A stretch of 64,000 nt of DNA from Heligmosomoides polygyrus polygyrus (Eukaryota > Nematoda > Chromadorea > Rhabditida > Heligmosomidae). Under the pieces are notes generated by a model. It worked only from the letters and a program-made list of their open reading frames with translations, made no database searches and was not told the DNA's origin. The position numbers and the translations under genes are program-made. Shown here in pieces: positions 27,601 to 39,600 of the stretch (the first letter of the stretch is position 1; each line of letters starts with the position of its first letter). The DNA is taken from the NCBI GenBank assembly GCA_947396885.1, contig OX377206.1:20393114-20457113 (forward strand), given 5' to 3'.

Positions 27601-30600
27601 GCAGTCGGAGGAGGCGCGACTGCCGCGTGCACCCGATACCAGGTTCCTGGTTCGGATTTCCCGCCCAGGCCAACCAAGCCTTCCATCCCTCCGGGGTCGG
27701 TGAATTGGTACCAGACTTGTCTGGGAAGGATAAAGCGCTGACTTGTCCATCGGCTGGCTACCGCAAGTCATTGTATGGCCAAATACGCATTCATGTCGCC
27801 TCCACGACATCCCGTAGAAGTAGAATGCGCTGGCGCATCCCAGAAGGGATTGAGTAACGCCGTCCTTTATCCTTATTTGTTGAATACGAATTGTACCGCT
27901 ACCCACTGCGGGTAGTGGGTACGATTCTCTTACGGTATCTCTCGTACGATATCACTACCTATACCCATTGTTTGATGAATCGGGCCCCTGATGTGACCAC
28001 AGAACGCAGGTACAACTGTTCGCCACGCATCAACTATGAGCTTATGGTATAGTCTGATGCAGGATTCATCAAGGTATACAAATACTCGTGGGGATCATCG
28101 AGCATCGTACACCTAGCGGTAGACGCACGAATGGGTGGATAAGGTATATAATCAGCGCTGCATCGTAGGTATGTTTCTCGCTTCCATTCCGCATACCCCG
28201 AGGGTTTAATCGCTGGCTAATCCGTCTCCTGAACTGATAGTTATCCTGTGTCTGCGTCTCCGCACGAATGCATAATTGCCTGAAAGCGCAGCAGCACTGA
28301 GTCGTTTGCCCGGAAAGTACTCTTGTTTTTTTTTTACAGAATCATATTGTGTGAAGACACGGCGAATCCAAAGACTTCTTCAAAGAGAATTCATTTCGCG
28401 GGATGTACCTGAATGACGAGCCTTTGCTGAACAATCGGCTGTCTTTTCGGGTGCTGTCGGCGGCTGAACATCGAAAGAATGCGTGGTGTTCGACGCACTT
28501 CTTCCAGAATGACTTGCACTCGTTTCGCGAGTCGAACGTGAACTGTATCGTCTCTTTGTAGTACTGCTGAAACAAGTTGTATATAATAGGTAGCGATTAG
28601 AGTGCGGTAAGGCTTAGCTGCATTCATTTTCCTCATTTCGCTCAACTGTTAATTTGCTTGATTTTCGTAATGAATCAAGAGATAAAAAGAAAAAAAAATC
28701 GTTCATCAATTTAATTTCAATTTTTTAAAACTTCATTCATTTGAATCCCATTAATGTTTCCTATTCACGAAGTCTTTGGCTTTTCTGAGTGGATCCTCGG
28801 TAGTCGTTTTTTCCTCGGAATAGGACTCACATAGCTATCCGGATGTAGCTTGACGAGGAGCTTCTTTCGTTTGAAGCTGAGCTTACGAATCTTGGCCCAC
28901 GAAAACGTTGACACGCACTGCAGCTGATGATAGACCTTGATGCCAAGATGAAGCACGGCTAACCGAGCTTCTGTGCCTTCGATGTCCTAAACATTATCTG
29001 CATCCAATTCATTGTTGATGTAGTGTAATTTTTTACTGCACTTCTGGTAGCATGTTTTTCAAGCGGCAGTTGTACACTACTCATACGTGTTTGCTTTTAC
29101 ATTATAATTATTTATTTATTTATTTATTCATGACAAGGACCAAGGCTGAATATAGGATGATAAAATATAATATAATAAAATACCATCGAACTCAACCAAA
29201 AACGAATAAACACAATTGAAGGCACTCATTGTACACGTAAAAGTAGTTTCCTGAAACCATGCAAAGATATCAGAACGATGTTTTGTTGCGATCAAAATTT
29301 CTAGCGCCAGGCGGGACTCGAACCCGCACCTTCCTCTGACCGGACGGGAATGCTCTACGCCTATACACTACCGGCGCCGTTTGATTGTTACAGCTTACAA
29401 CCTCGATACCAGCCACTTGAAGCTTAAAGAAACTGATTTGAATTATGCAAAGATAGATAGGATAATATTTGTATCCTTCGTATCATTGCACGGATTTACG
29501 AGCTCACTTGCTTGCAGCTAAAGGACAAAACAGATAAAGGACCGCATTAGTCAATGTATATACTGGATGCGCCACGCAGTCTACTTCTACGGGATGTCGT
29601 GGAGGTGATTTGAATGTGCATTTGGCCATCCAACGACTTGTGGTGGCCAGCCGATGGACAAGTTAGTGTTTTATCCATCCCATACAAGTCTATAACCAAC
29701 TCGCTCGCTGACCTCGGGGGATATGATGCTCGATTAGTCTAACAGGGAAAGGTTCACAACTCAAGGTGAGCTTTTGGGATGCTATTTTGACAGGATGTAG
29801 GGCCGTGTAAGTGGAGTGCAGAGTTACAGTTAGTGTTTGCTGAACGTTTTTTAAAAACATGAAAAAGAGGTGTGAAAACGTCTGCGCAACAAGCATCAAC
29901 CCCTATGACAGCCCACGAGATGTGCCCTGCTGTCGCAGTCGTAGGTCGTGCCGCCACACAGGAGCATACCCACGGGCTTTCGATTTCGAGTCCGCGTACT
30001 GCCAATACTTTTGCACATATCTCTTTGTTGTTATTAAACTTTCCCATGATCACAGGAGTCAATTTGAGACCATCAGTGCTTACAATAAACCACTGCTGTC
30101 TATTTCAGTTTTCATATGTGCTAGTTTTTTTCGTGGTTAAGGTTACGTCGATGTTCACCCAAGACCCATCTCTACACCAACAAATTACGCGCTCAAGGAA
30201 GAAGATCTGGCCATTCCTTGCCAGGGAGTAGATAGTTCCTTATTAGCTTTTGTAAGATGGTGTTAGTGTGACAGGCGCTTGTGTTTTACTCATTTCATAG
30301 ATTTGTACCAGAGCTGCTGACTGAAAGGCAGGACGTTTTATCTCCAGAGGAATGATACGGTGCAGATGCTCATCGTTGAAAAACTAGCACATACGAACGA
30401 ATGACCAGATCTTCTTCGTTGAGCGCGTAATTTGTTGGTGTAGAGAAGGTCTTGGGTGAACATCGACGTAATCAACTGCCACCCACGAAAAAACTAGCAC
30501 ATATGAAGGCTCAAATAGACAGCCTTGGTTTGTTGTAAGCCTTGATGGTCTAAAATTGACTCCTGTGATCATGAGAAGGCGTAATAACAACAAACTAATA

Positions 30601-33600
30601 TGTGCGGAAAGGATGGCAGTACGCGGACTCAAACTCAAAACCCCGCCGGTGGGCTCCTATGAGGCGGCACTCCTACCTCCTGCGCTACCGAGGCAAATCT
30701 AGTGGGGTGTCATAGTGGTTGATGATTGGGTTGCATGCTCGCTGAGTAATGCTCCCCACCTACTGCACTAGGTGTATCTGTTTGGCAGATAAATATTAAT
30801 ATTTAAATAACTAGAGTAATTAATTAGCTAATTAACGACACTTTCGATGTCTTTTGCGCCGTGAGAACCCCTAAATTCTGCAGCAGAGGCTTGCGGAATT
30901 TTTGTTTCGACTACAGATCCGAAAGCTGAGAATCCAGAGCAGAGGATTTATGTTCATTCAGAGTTCCCACAAATGTCAGCTGGACGTTCAATTCGTCAGA
31001 GGTGCCGAAGAGGCTGTGATTTATGTCCTTTTCTCCGGAATGATAGGTGAGCCATTGCAACGAGAAACGGGTAACTCGTGACCTGGTCCTCGATTTTTGT
31101 GTCCTTTCAACTCCACAGGATTCAAATTTGTAGCATAAAGCGATGGAAGCCCTGAACATCATCACCTGTGATTGCTGATATTCATGATCTACTACGTAAT
31201 AGAAATTGTTCAGGTTTGGCTTGATGCGCTCGAAGGCATGCAATCTGAGCTCCTTAGGATTTTATTTATTTCTGGATTTTTGGGGTGCAATAGAATTCGT
31301 GCAGAATGCAGAACAATAGAATGCAAAAGTGTCTGCATGTTGAACAAAAGACAACACCTCAAAAACATCAGCACCGTCAAAGAAAGTAAAGGAATTGCTA
31401 ACAACAAACAAAACAACGCTCACGAATAATCACAAGACACCATGAAGTGCAATTGAACAGAATTGGAAAACATTAGTCCTCTGCGCGGGTCCATTTATTC
31501 TTTGATCTGAGTCTTAAACTGAATATTAAAGCACTTTCTGGGTAAAACTTCGGGGGCAACCATTCGCGAACTCCCTCCTCCTTCATTGCCCTTCTCTGTG
31601 CTGACCTTCATGCTAACGAATGAAAACGCGTAGCCATTATTCTATTGTTATTACCCGAGGAGAGTGATCTCTCGGTGCGCTGAGTGTAGCCCGGAAAGTA
31701 CATTTACTCGTTTTGTTTTAAAGAGTTTTTAAGTTCCTAATTTTTTCACTGCAGTGATTCTAAGCGGTCCAAAGCCATCTTTCTCATGGCGAGGTGTAGT
31801 CGTTTTTGAATGTCGAAGCAGTGGAAATTGACAAGTTTTTATTGATGGAGCAGCAGCTTAGATCTCAAAATCTCACGGCGCGTAGTGGCGGAGCCGAAGG
31901 AGGCGCCGGATGTCGATTGCACCCAATTCAAATATGTTGGTTCGGGCCCTGCTAGACTAGACAATTCTTAAATCCTTCTAAATAGAGACGGTGAGTTGGT
32001 ACCAGACTTGTTTGGGAAGGATAATACACCGATTATTTATCGGCTAGCCTCCGCAGGTTGTTGTACGGACCAACTATGGTTTCGTATTACTTCCACCGTA
32101 TCCCGTTAAAGTATTAGGTTGTCCCATAAGTCTTCGCCGTTTTTTTTCAATGATTCACTGCAGATTTCGCCGGCGGTCTCATGCACAGCGCTGCATAGCC
32201 TTCGAAAGAGAATGATTTGCTCTATAAGAACATGTATTGCATTTCTTTCTTCATCATGAATTTTGCCAACTTTTAGGTCGTTGAAGTGAAAAGTGAAAAA
32301 GTGAAAAGAGCATTTGGAAGACAATGTTCTGTACTACAAGAATATGTGTTAGTGCTATTTGCTCATTTGTCCTTTATTAACTTTTAGGTCATCAAATTGG
32401 GACGTCCGAAGGAGGATGGTTATATTTGCCGACAGCTCCTACTCTGTGGTTGGACTTTTGGGTTGGTTTTATATGTCATTCGAAATCGAATGTCTTGCTC
32501 TATAAGAATATGTGTCGCGTTTATTGATTTCTACTGAATATCAACAAAATGCCAAAAAGAGAAAAATCGTCTCCACCAACAACCCCTTCTCCTTCTTTAG
32601 TTGTTGATATTCGACAGAAATCAGCGTGAGCCAATAAACGCGACACAAATTCTTACTGAGCAAGACATCCTCTTCCAAACGACATATAACACCAGGCAAA
32701 AAGGTCCAACCACAGAACCGGAGTTTTGGTAAAAATTCGGACGGAAAAGTCGGAATTCCCAATTTGATGGCCTAAAAATCAATAAAGGACAAGTGAGAAA
32801 ATAGCACTAACACATATTCTTGTAGTACAGAACATTGTCTTCCAAATGCTCGAAAAAACTGCGCAAAAAATTACAAACCTAAGCGGAGAGAACAAGTGCG
32901 CAAATGGCTACTTTTTCACTTTTTCACTTTTCATTTCAACGACCTAAAAATTGACAAAATTTATGATGAAAAAAATGCAATACATGGTTTGATAGAGCAA
33001 ATCATTCTCTTTCGGAGGCTATGCAGCGCTATGCAAGAGACGAAATCTGCAGCGAATCATTGAAAAAAAAAACGGCGGGGACTTATGGGACAACCTAATA
33101 TAATGCGCGGCGCATCCTGCAAGCAATTCAACAACGCCGTCCTTTATCATTTTCATCCTTAATTTTGGTCAATTTACTAGTGTTAGCCATCGAATGTAGG
33201 AAACCACTGTGGGCTTTGTTAACTTATTGGGGCTGGTAATTATCGGTACGCTTACGCGAAAGGTGCAGCTTCTATCCCGTTCCCGTTAACGGGTTACGGC
33301 AGCTCAGTATTATCCATTATTTCTGAAGTTTTCATTAACCGTCAGTAAAATCCAGATGCACACAGCTAGAAGCAATGCGAGATCTTCATTTTCGGTAAAC
33401 GAGTAGGCGCTGATTTTCTCAAGTTTTCAAGAAATAATTTGCCAAGGTAAGGGCGCGTAGCGCAGCCGGAGGAGATGTTGGCTGTTGCGTGCACCCGATA
33501 CCAGGTTCCTGCTTCGGATATCCCGCCCATTCCAACCATGCATTCTATCCCCACGGGGTCGGTAAATTAGTACCAGGCTTGTCTGGGAAGGATAAAGCGC

Positions 33601-36600
33601 TGACTTTTTTAACGGCTGGGTACTGCAAGTCATTGTATGGCCTAATACGCATTCAAATCGCCTCCACGAAATCCTGTAGAAGTAGAATGTGTGGCGCGTC
33701 CCAAAATAGATTGAGTGATGCCGTCTTTTATCCTTTACCGTTATCTTAAGCTGCCAAGCCCTTTAATAAGACGATTCAAAAAATTGGCTCACAGGTATCG
33801 CCAAGAGGCTCAACAGCTTACTCTGCTCTATAGAGCTGCATTGCTTATTACAACTTTGGAGTTCCCTTTTTACTTCAAGGTTTTTCTATTTGTTTTGTTA
33901 TATCGGGCTGTATTTGGTCTCGTTATGTATGTTTGTAATTGCGTGTCTGTCCACAAATCACCACCTATATATAAAAGAGTTTGTCCGTGAGTGATCTAAT
34001 CTAAGTGAGATACGCCGCATCACCCACAGCGAGAACGGTCGAATGATCTAACCTAAGTGAGATACGCCGCATCACCCACAGCGAGAACGGTCGAATGATC
34101 TAACCTAAGTGAGGTACGCTGTATCACCCACAGCGAGAGCGGTCGAATGATCTAACCTAAGTGAGGTAGGCCGCATCACCCACAGCGAGAGCGGTCGAAT
34201 GATCTAACCTAAGTGAGGTACGCTGTATCACCCACAGCGAGAGCGGTCGAATGATCTAACCTAAGTGAGGTACGCCGCATCACCCACAGCGAGAGCGGTC
34301 GAATGATCTAACCTAAGTGAGGTACGCCGCATCACCCACAGCGAGAGCGGTCGAATGATCTAACCTAATTGAGGTACGCCGCATCACCCACAGCGAGAGC
34401 GGTCGAATGATCTAACCTAATCGTAAGTGAGGTACGCTGTATCATCCACAGCGCGGTGAAAATTTCCCATTGAACGTGGGAATTGTTGCAGCATGGGAAG
34501 CGCATCCTTTTACTGCTTGACACAACAGCACCTACGCGCGTTCCTGAGCGTCCAGATTCAGAAGCCGTGCCGCCGACTACGTGCCCTTAGCATAAGAAGA
34601 CCACTAAAAGGGTAGAGTATAAGGGGAAACTTCTAGGGTGGAGAACTGACAGCGACCAGGAGGTAGCGACTTGGAGGAAGCATCGGGATGGGGGGTGGGG
34701 CGACAGGGGAATCAATGAAGCAGGCCAGGAGGTGACACCAAGAAGAGTTTAGGCATTAAGGAGGGACCAGTAGGGAGTTTACTATCAGGGGGGGGGGGTC
34801 AGTAAGGGGATCCACTACCAGTAAGAGAGTACGGATTTAGAAGATGTGACATCGATGACACGCAATGGGTGTTCGCTCGCCGTCGTCGTGTGTGAGCGTG
34901 GGAGAGCTACTTAATTGGGGAGAGAGTAAGGAGGATTCCGAGGTGGAAGGGTTCTATGCCTGGAAGGAAGGGACCTGGAGTCGGGACCAGGACTAGGAAC
35001 CAACAAGAAGGGAGCCGAAAGGGAATTCATACGGGGAACAAGGAATCTGCCATATGCATAGCCATCAGGCTCGACATAGCGGCGACTGCGCGCGCTTCTG
35101 AGCTTCTTAATTCGGAAGGCGGGTCTTCTGAGCTTCCGGATCCAGAACATGGGCCCTCTACGTCGCGCAACAAGCGTACTGATTCTGAATATGTGTCACC
35201 GACGTCTGCCGTTAGCATGGGAGGCCCACTAAGGATGTTGTGGAGAAGGTCAGTAAGGGAACCTCTAGGGTTTACCAGGAGAGCGAGCAGGAAGGAAAGG
35301 TACAACCAAGAGAAGGGGCCAGGGTGGGAAAACCAGCAAGAAGAGATCAGTAGGGGTTAAAAGTGGAAACAAAAAAGTGGGCCAGGAGTTGGGACCAGGA
35401 GGGTGGAGGGACTAAAGAGGGAAGGGAAGACCAGTAAAGGCGGACCAGCAATTAGATCCAGTAAAAAAACGAGTGAGGGGAACCTGGCTTCGGAAGAGAC
35501 GTCAACGATACCCGGAAACGCTAGGTGTTGAGCATGAGAACGGTTGCGGAAGAGCAACCTGAGGGACAGAAGTACTGCGCAGAGCAAACCAATGAACGGT
35601 CCGGAGAGAATGTCTATGATGAAGGTACCGAAATGGCGAACGGCTTGATGCCGATAAAGCACGCAGCAGGTCCTAGATGTTAGCGAATTTTAAGTTTTAC
35701 AAAAACTACTTTCCATAGGTCAATGATGCTGCAAAGTCGCGCGAAGCGCGCAAGTGCGAAACACGCCTTTAGGCGTGTCGGAGCACTTGTAATTAAATAA
35801 TTCTACAGTAATTGAACAAATAAATATGCCTGCAACATGCAGCGAACAGGAAAGGGAACACTTGAGAGTCTACTTCGAATGTTTTTTTTTCGAAGCAAAT
35901 ACAGTTGCGCATGGCGCGTTCCAAGGCTCGGCTTGATCCCCTCAGTGCAGACGCATGTTTTCGTTATCTGGCGGGCGAGTTTTTAATTGGAGGTGTAATG
36001 GACGTGGAAACGAAGCGCTCATTCATCATTCAGCTGTTACGAATCGTCACAGCGCGCACGAGATCAGGGAAAGCGCCTGAATAACATCAAAAAGCCCGAA
36101 TATCACGACCGAATAATACTTTTGCTTTCGGAAGGATTAAACCGAAGGATTTCAAAGGAAGAATTCTGAAGAGAAGGCATTTCAGAGCTATTAGAGGGTG
36201 GCTGCTAATATAAGTGAAAAAAGTAAAAGCTGTGTGTGAAATCGACCCCAACGTTCGCCGCGCGCATAATTCTAAGCCAAACATTCAAACAATGCGATAG
36301 CAGGCCGTTACCAAATCTCGTCATAAAATTCCGTCCCACTCGTGAGAATTTTTTTACAGACCTCTGTGAAACTAAAGCGTTAAAAAATGAGCTAGCATTT
36401 TTAGTTAAAGTAGTTTTCTTGCAGCATTACGACAGGCAAGAAAATAAATAAATAATAAGAATAGCTTTGTCATATATGTATAGAGATGATTTTGAGGGTA
36501 GCCCTGCCGCAAAGTGAAAATAGGTGAAGACGAATTTAAAGCGGGAATTGCCTTTTTAATGGAACCTAAGATTGGACGAAAGGATGCAAAATTTGAAGGT

Positions 36601-39600
36601 ATTCGTCATATATTTTCAGGATGTATCCTAGTCGGAAGGTGTGCCGCTAGAATAGCGAAACACACGCAAACAGAATGAGATTTCCCGGCAGAAAATTGCA
36701 TATAAAGGTCCTCTCGTAAGCTTACTCTGAGGGTAGCCCTTGTGAAATAGTGCGTCTTCAGTTTGACCGCCGATGTCGAATCGACTAGGCGGAGTGTCCC
36801 CCCCCCCAGCTAGGATAACTTCGAATTTCGCGCTGTATAAAATTTACCGCATAATTCTTACCTACACATATTATATTGCATAAGTTTTATTCCCTTTTTA
36901 CAGATGAGGTAAAAATGGGTAGAAAACAGGGTAGCGGCGCTTGTGTAGTACAAAGGTGCCAGCTGCGGCGAGGACAATCTTCTAACCACTAGTGCTCATT
37001 CATTGGTTGAATTTCCGGTGATATGGAGGTCAACTACTTCTCGCATGGAATTCTCCAATAGTTCAGCGGATTTTCACACACTGGTGTCCGACTTTCCTCC
37101 GGGAGTTCAGAAGGATTTTAAACAAGAGCGATCTCAGTTTCCCTCGTGCGTTCATAGTATTTGTTTGCAATGTGACGTCTCTACGCAGATACACAGATTG
37201 CGCGTTATGTACTTTACGCCACAGCCTTAAGCCATCGTCCGCATCCACCTGTAGCAGCACGATCGGTGTTTCAGAGTCACTTCAGTCATAACTATTACCG
37301 TTTCCTGCATAACCTCCTACTGGGTTTTTTAAACTAGAAAAGTACCTTCGTAACATGCATTGGTTCTTTGGAGCACCAAGTCAATCCCGAAAATGCTTGA
37401 ATTGTCAGATCGTTTTCCGTCTAGCCCTCTGTAGGTATTATGTCCATAGCAGGGATGAGCGGATTAACCGCTATCCGTAATCCGTTATCAGGTTCCGATG
37501 GGTTTTGGTCTATCCGTTTTGTTGTTTGTTATCCGGGGATTTTTCGTCGGATAACGAACAACAAAATGTGGCAAGCTGGTGATTATGTACTTAGTTGCAT
37601 ATAAGGACAATTTAAAAAAATGTGTTTTTTCTTATGTTTTTTTTCCACAGGCAGTTAAGATACGCTTGCAATGCCAGGCCGGTGCATTCTCACAGTCCTC
37701 AATGCTATAATTAGACTAAACTATCTAATTGCTCATAGCGCATTTGGAATGCTGAACACTGCCTTGTTCATTTCTATTTGTGGGGTTTTCACCAAAATTC
37801 CCTCTAGCATAACGTACGACCTGTAAAAACCAGTCGATCAGTGGAGTAAAGGACAAACGTCCATACGAATCATTTTGTTTTAAGAATGTGCCAAATACTC
37901 CGCATCTACACGACCTTTTAGCGCTTTTTGAAACTATGTTTGACACTAGCAGCAATTTACAATTTACCCTTTTCAAAGCAGTAGAGAGAGCTTTATTCGA
38001 TTTAGGCAAGAATTAGTGTTACTAAATAGACTTTCTCGGTAAATCCTCTAATGCCACGCGATTTAGATCCAAGAAATGAGTTGCATCAAGTTTATTCCAA
38101 ATAGCCACAAAGCGTCACGACCACAAAACGTCAGGCGTCACTTCAAACTTGGGTAATTAAGCCATGTTTTTCCTAAAAAATACATTGAAACTGAGCGGTG
38201 AAATCGAGGAGCATAAAGTATGCGTCAAGGTAAGGAGAACAATAAGGCGAGAAAAAGTCTACAAAGTGTGTGATGCAATTTTTATACAAGGCGCAGGCAC
38301 GGCTCGGCGACCAAGTTATGTTTGTTTGATAAACCAGGCGCAGTGCCCGCGCCTCTTGACAACAACGTCTTTTCCCTATTAATCGACCACATACAAAAAT
38401 CAACTCGCATTTTTGCGATAGCTACATTTAATTGGAGAGTAAACAAAAAGCGACTGTTTTTAACGACTGCCCCACTCAAGCCCAGAAATTTTCGTGAGAT
38501 CTATCCATAGTGACTTCATTGCAGCTGAAAACATGAGTAAAGGATATAAGACGACGGTAGTGCCATAGGCGACACACATTCTACTCTTACGTGATATGCT
38601 GGAGGCAGTTTGAATGCGTATTTGGTCAGTACAATGAGTTGCGGTGGTGAGCAGATGAACAATTCAGTGCATTATCCTGTGCGGACAAGCCTAACACCAA
38701 TACATCGAGCCCGAAAGGATGGAAAGCTTTGTTGACCTGGAGGGGAAATCCGAACCAAGAACATTGAGTCGGAGAGCATGCGACAGACGGCACTTCCGAC
38801 TGCACTACCAGGTGCCTTGAAGGAAAAACACCAATAAGAATGTTAAAGGTGACTGATTTGACATGTAACATGGACAATGTTACAACTACCGACCTACCAT
38901 TGGAGAAAGAATGGTTTAAAAGTAGTTTTAGTTTTTATTGTTTGTTCGTTATCCGTTTTCCCGTTATCCGGCCATTTCTGGGCAAAATTATCCGTTATCC
39001 GTTATCCGGTTCCTAACATTTTATTATCCGCTCATTCCTGGCCTATAGGTTTAATTTTGAGCATTAATTTTAGTTGTTCGAATACATTTTGGCTATTTAT
39101 TTAATTCCTCATTTTGGCAGATGCAGACAGACGCGTGCGAAAAAGAAAAGAATCTAATCACGTTCTCCAGAGGGAACCAAAAGCTTTTTCCATTAGTGAG
39201 CGCTCTCCGCAGTTAGAGCCTTTTGATCTTAGTGAACCGTTCTGTTCTAAGATTTTTTTAAATTTTGAAGAGCTTTCTGCTGGGAAGACATCGAAATCCC
39301 TGAAAAACGTAGCATCTGGTAGGGAGAGGGGCTGTGGACATATGTGATGGGCAAAATTTTCTATTCGTGTGCTTTTGTAGGAGGTTTTTAGACTGACGGG
39401 GCTACATCAATCCAAATGATTGATGGTGAAATGTTGTCCGGTCGGAATGTTAAGCAAGGACTGAAGCTGGTGATTATTCGATTGTTATGAGGCATGTCAT
39501 GCAGTCTGTGTTCGCATGCCACTGCTTGAAGCTGTTTGGACCAAACTACGAACTTCGTGGTTTTGTCTCTAGCGCAGTAGATTTTTTGCGTTTTGATAGG

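Larger units (their letters stand above)
33960..35800 (+). mobile_element. Candidate minisatellite-bearing element (Helentron/HINE-like?)
   Basis: Starts about tatatataaaagagtttgtc, then the 52-bp array (33993-34456), then about 1.2 kb in which the plus strand is strikingly purine-rich with recurrent accagtaggg/gaccaggag words, then stacked hairpins (35737-35789). The layout of short 5' motif, tandem repeats and 3' stem-loop recalls HINE/DINE elements, but I cannot identify the CTRR end or coding, so this is tentative. Confidence 0.35.

Noticed and set aside
33715..33990. 91-codon plus ORF with hydrophobic stretches
   Set aside because: Begins inside a SINE-A tail and has no recognisable similarity.
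33993..34456. CRISPR-like array
   Set aside because: Units are head-to-tail 52-bp repeats with no unique spacers, in a eukaryotic context: a minisatellite.
39114..39347. Plus [17 protein letters not shown]...
   Set aside because: An AG lies just upstream, but there is no domain, no downstream partner exon and the orientation is opposite to the host gene.
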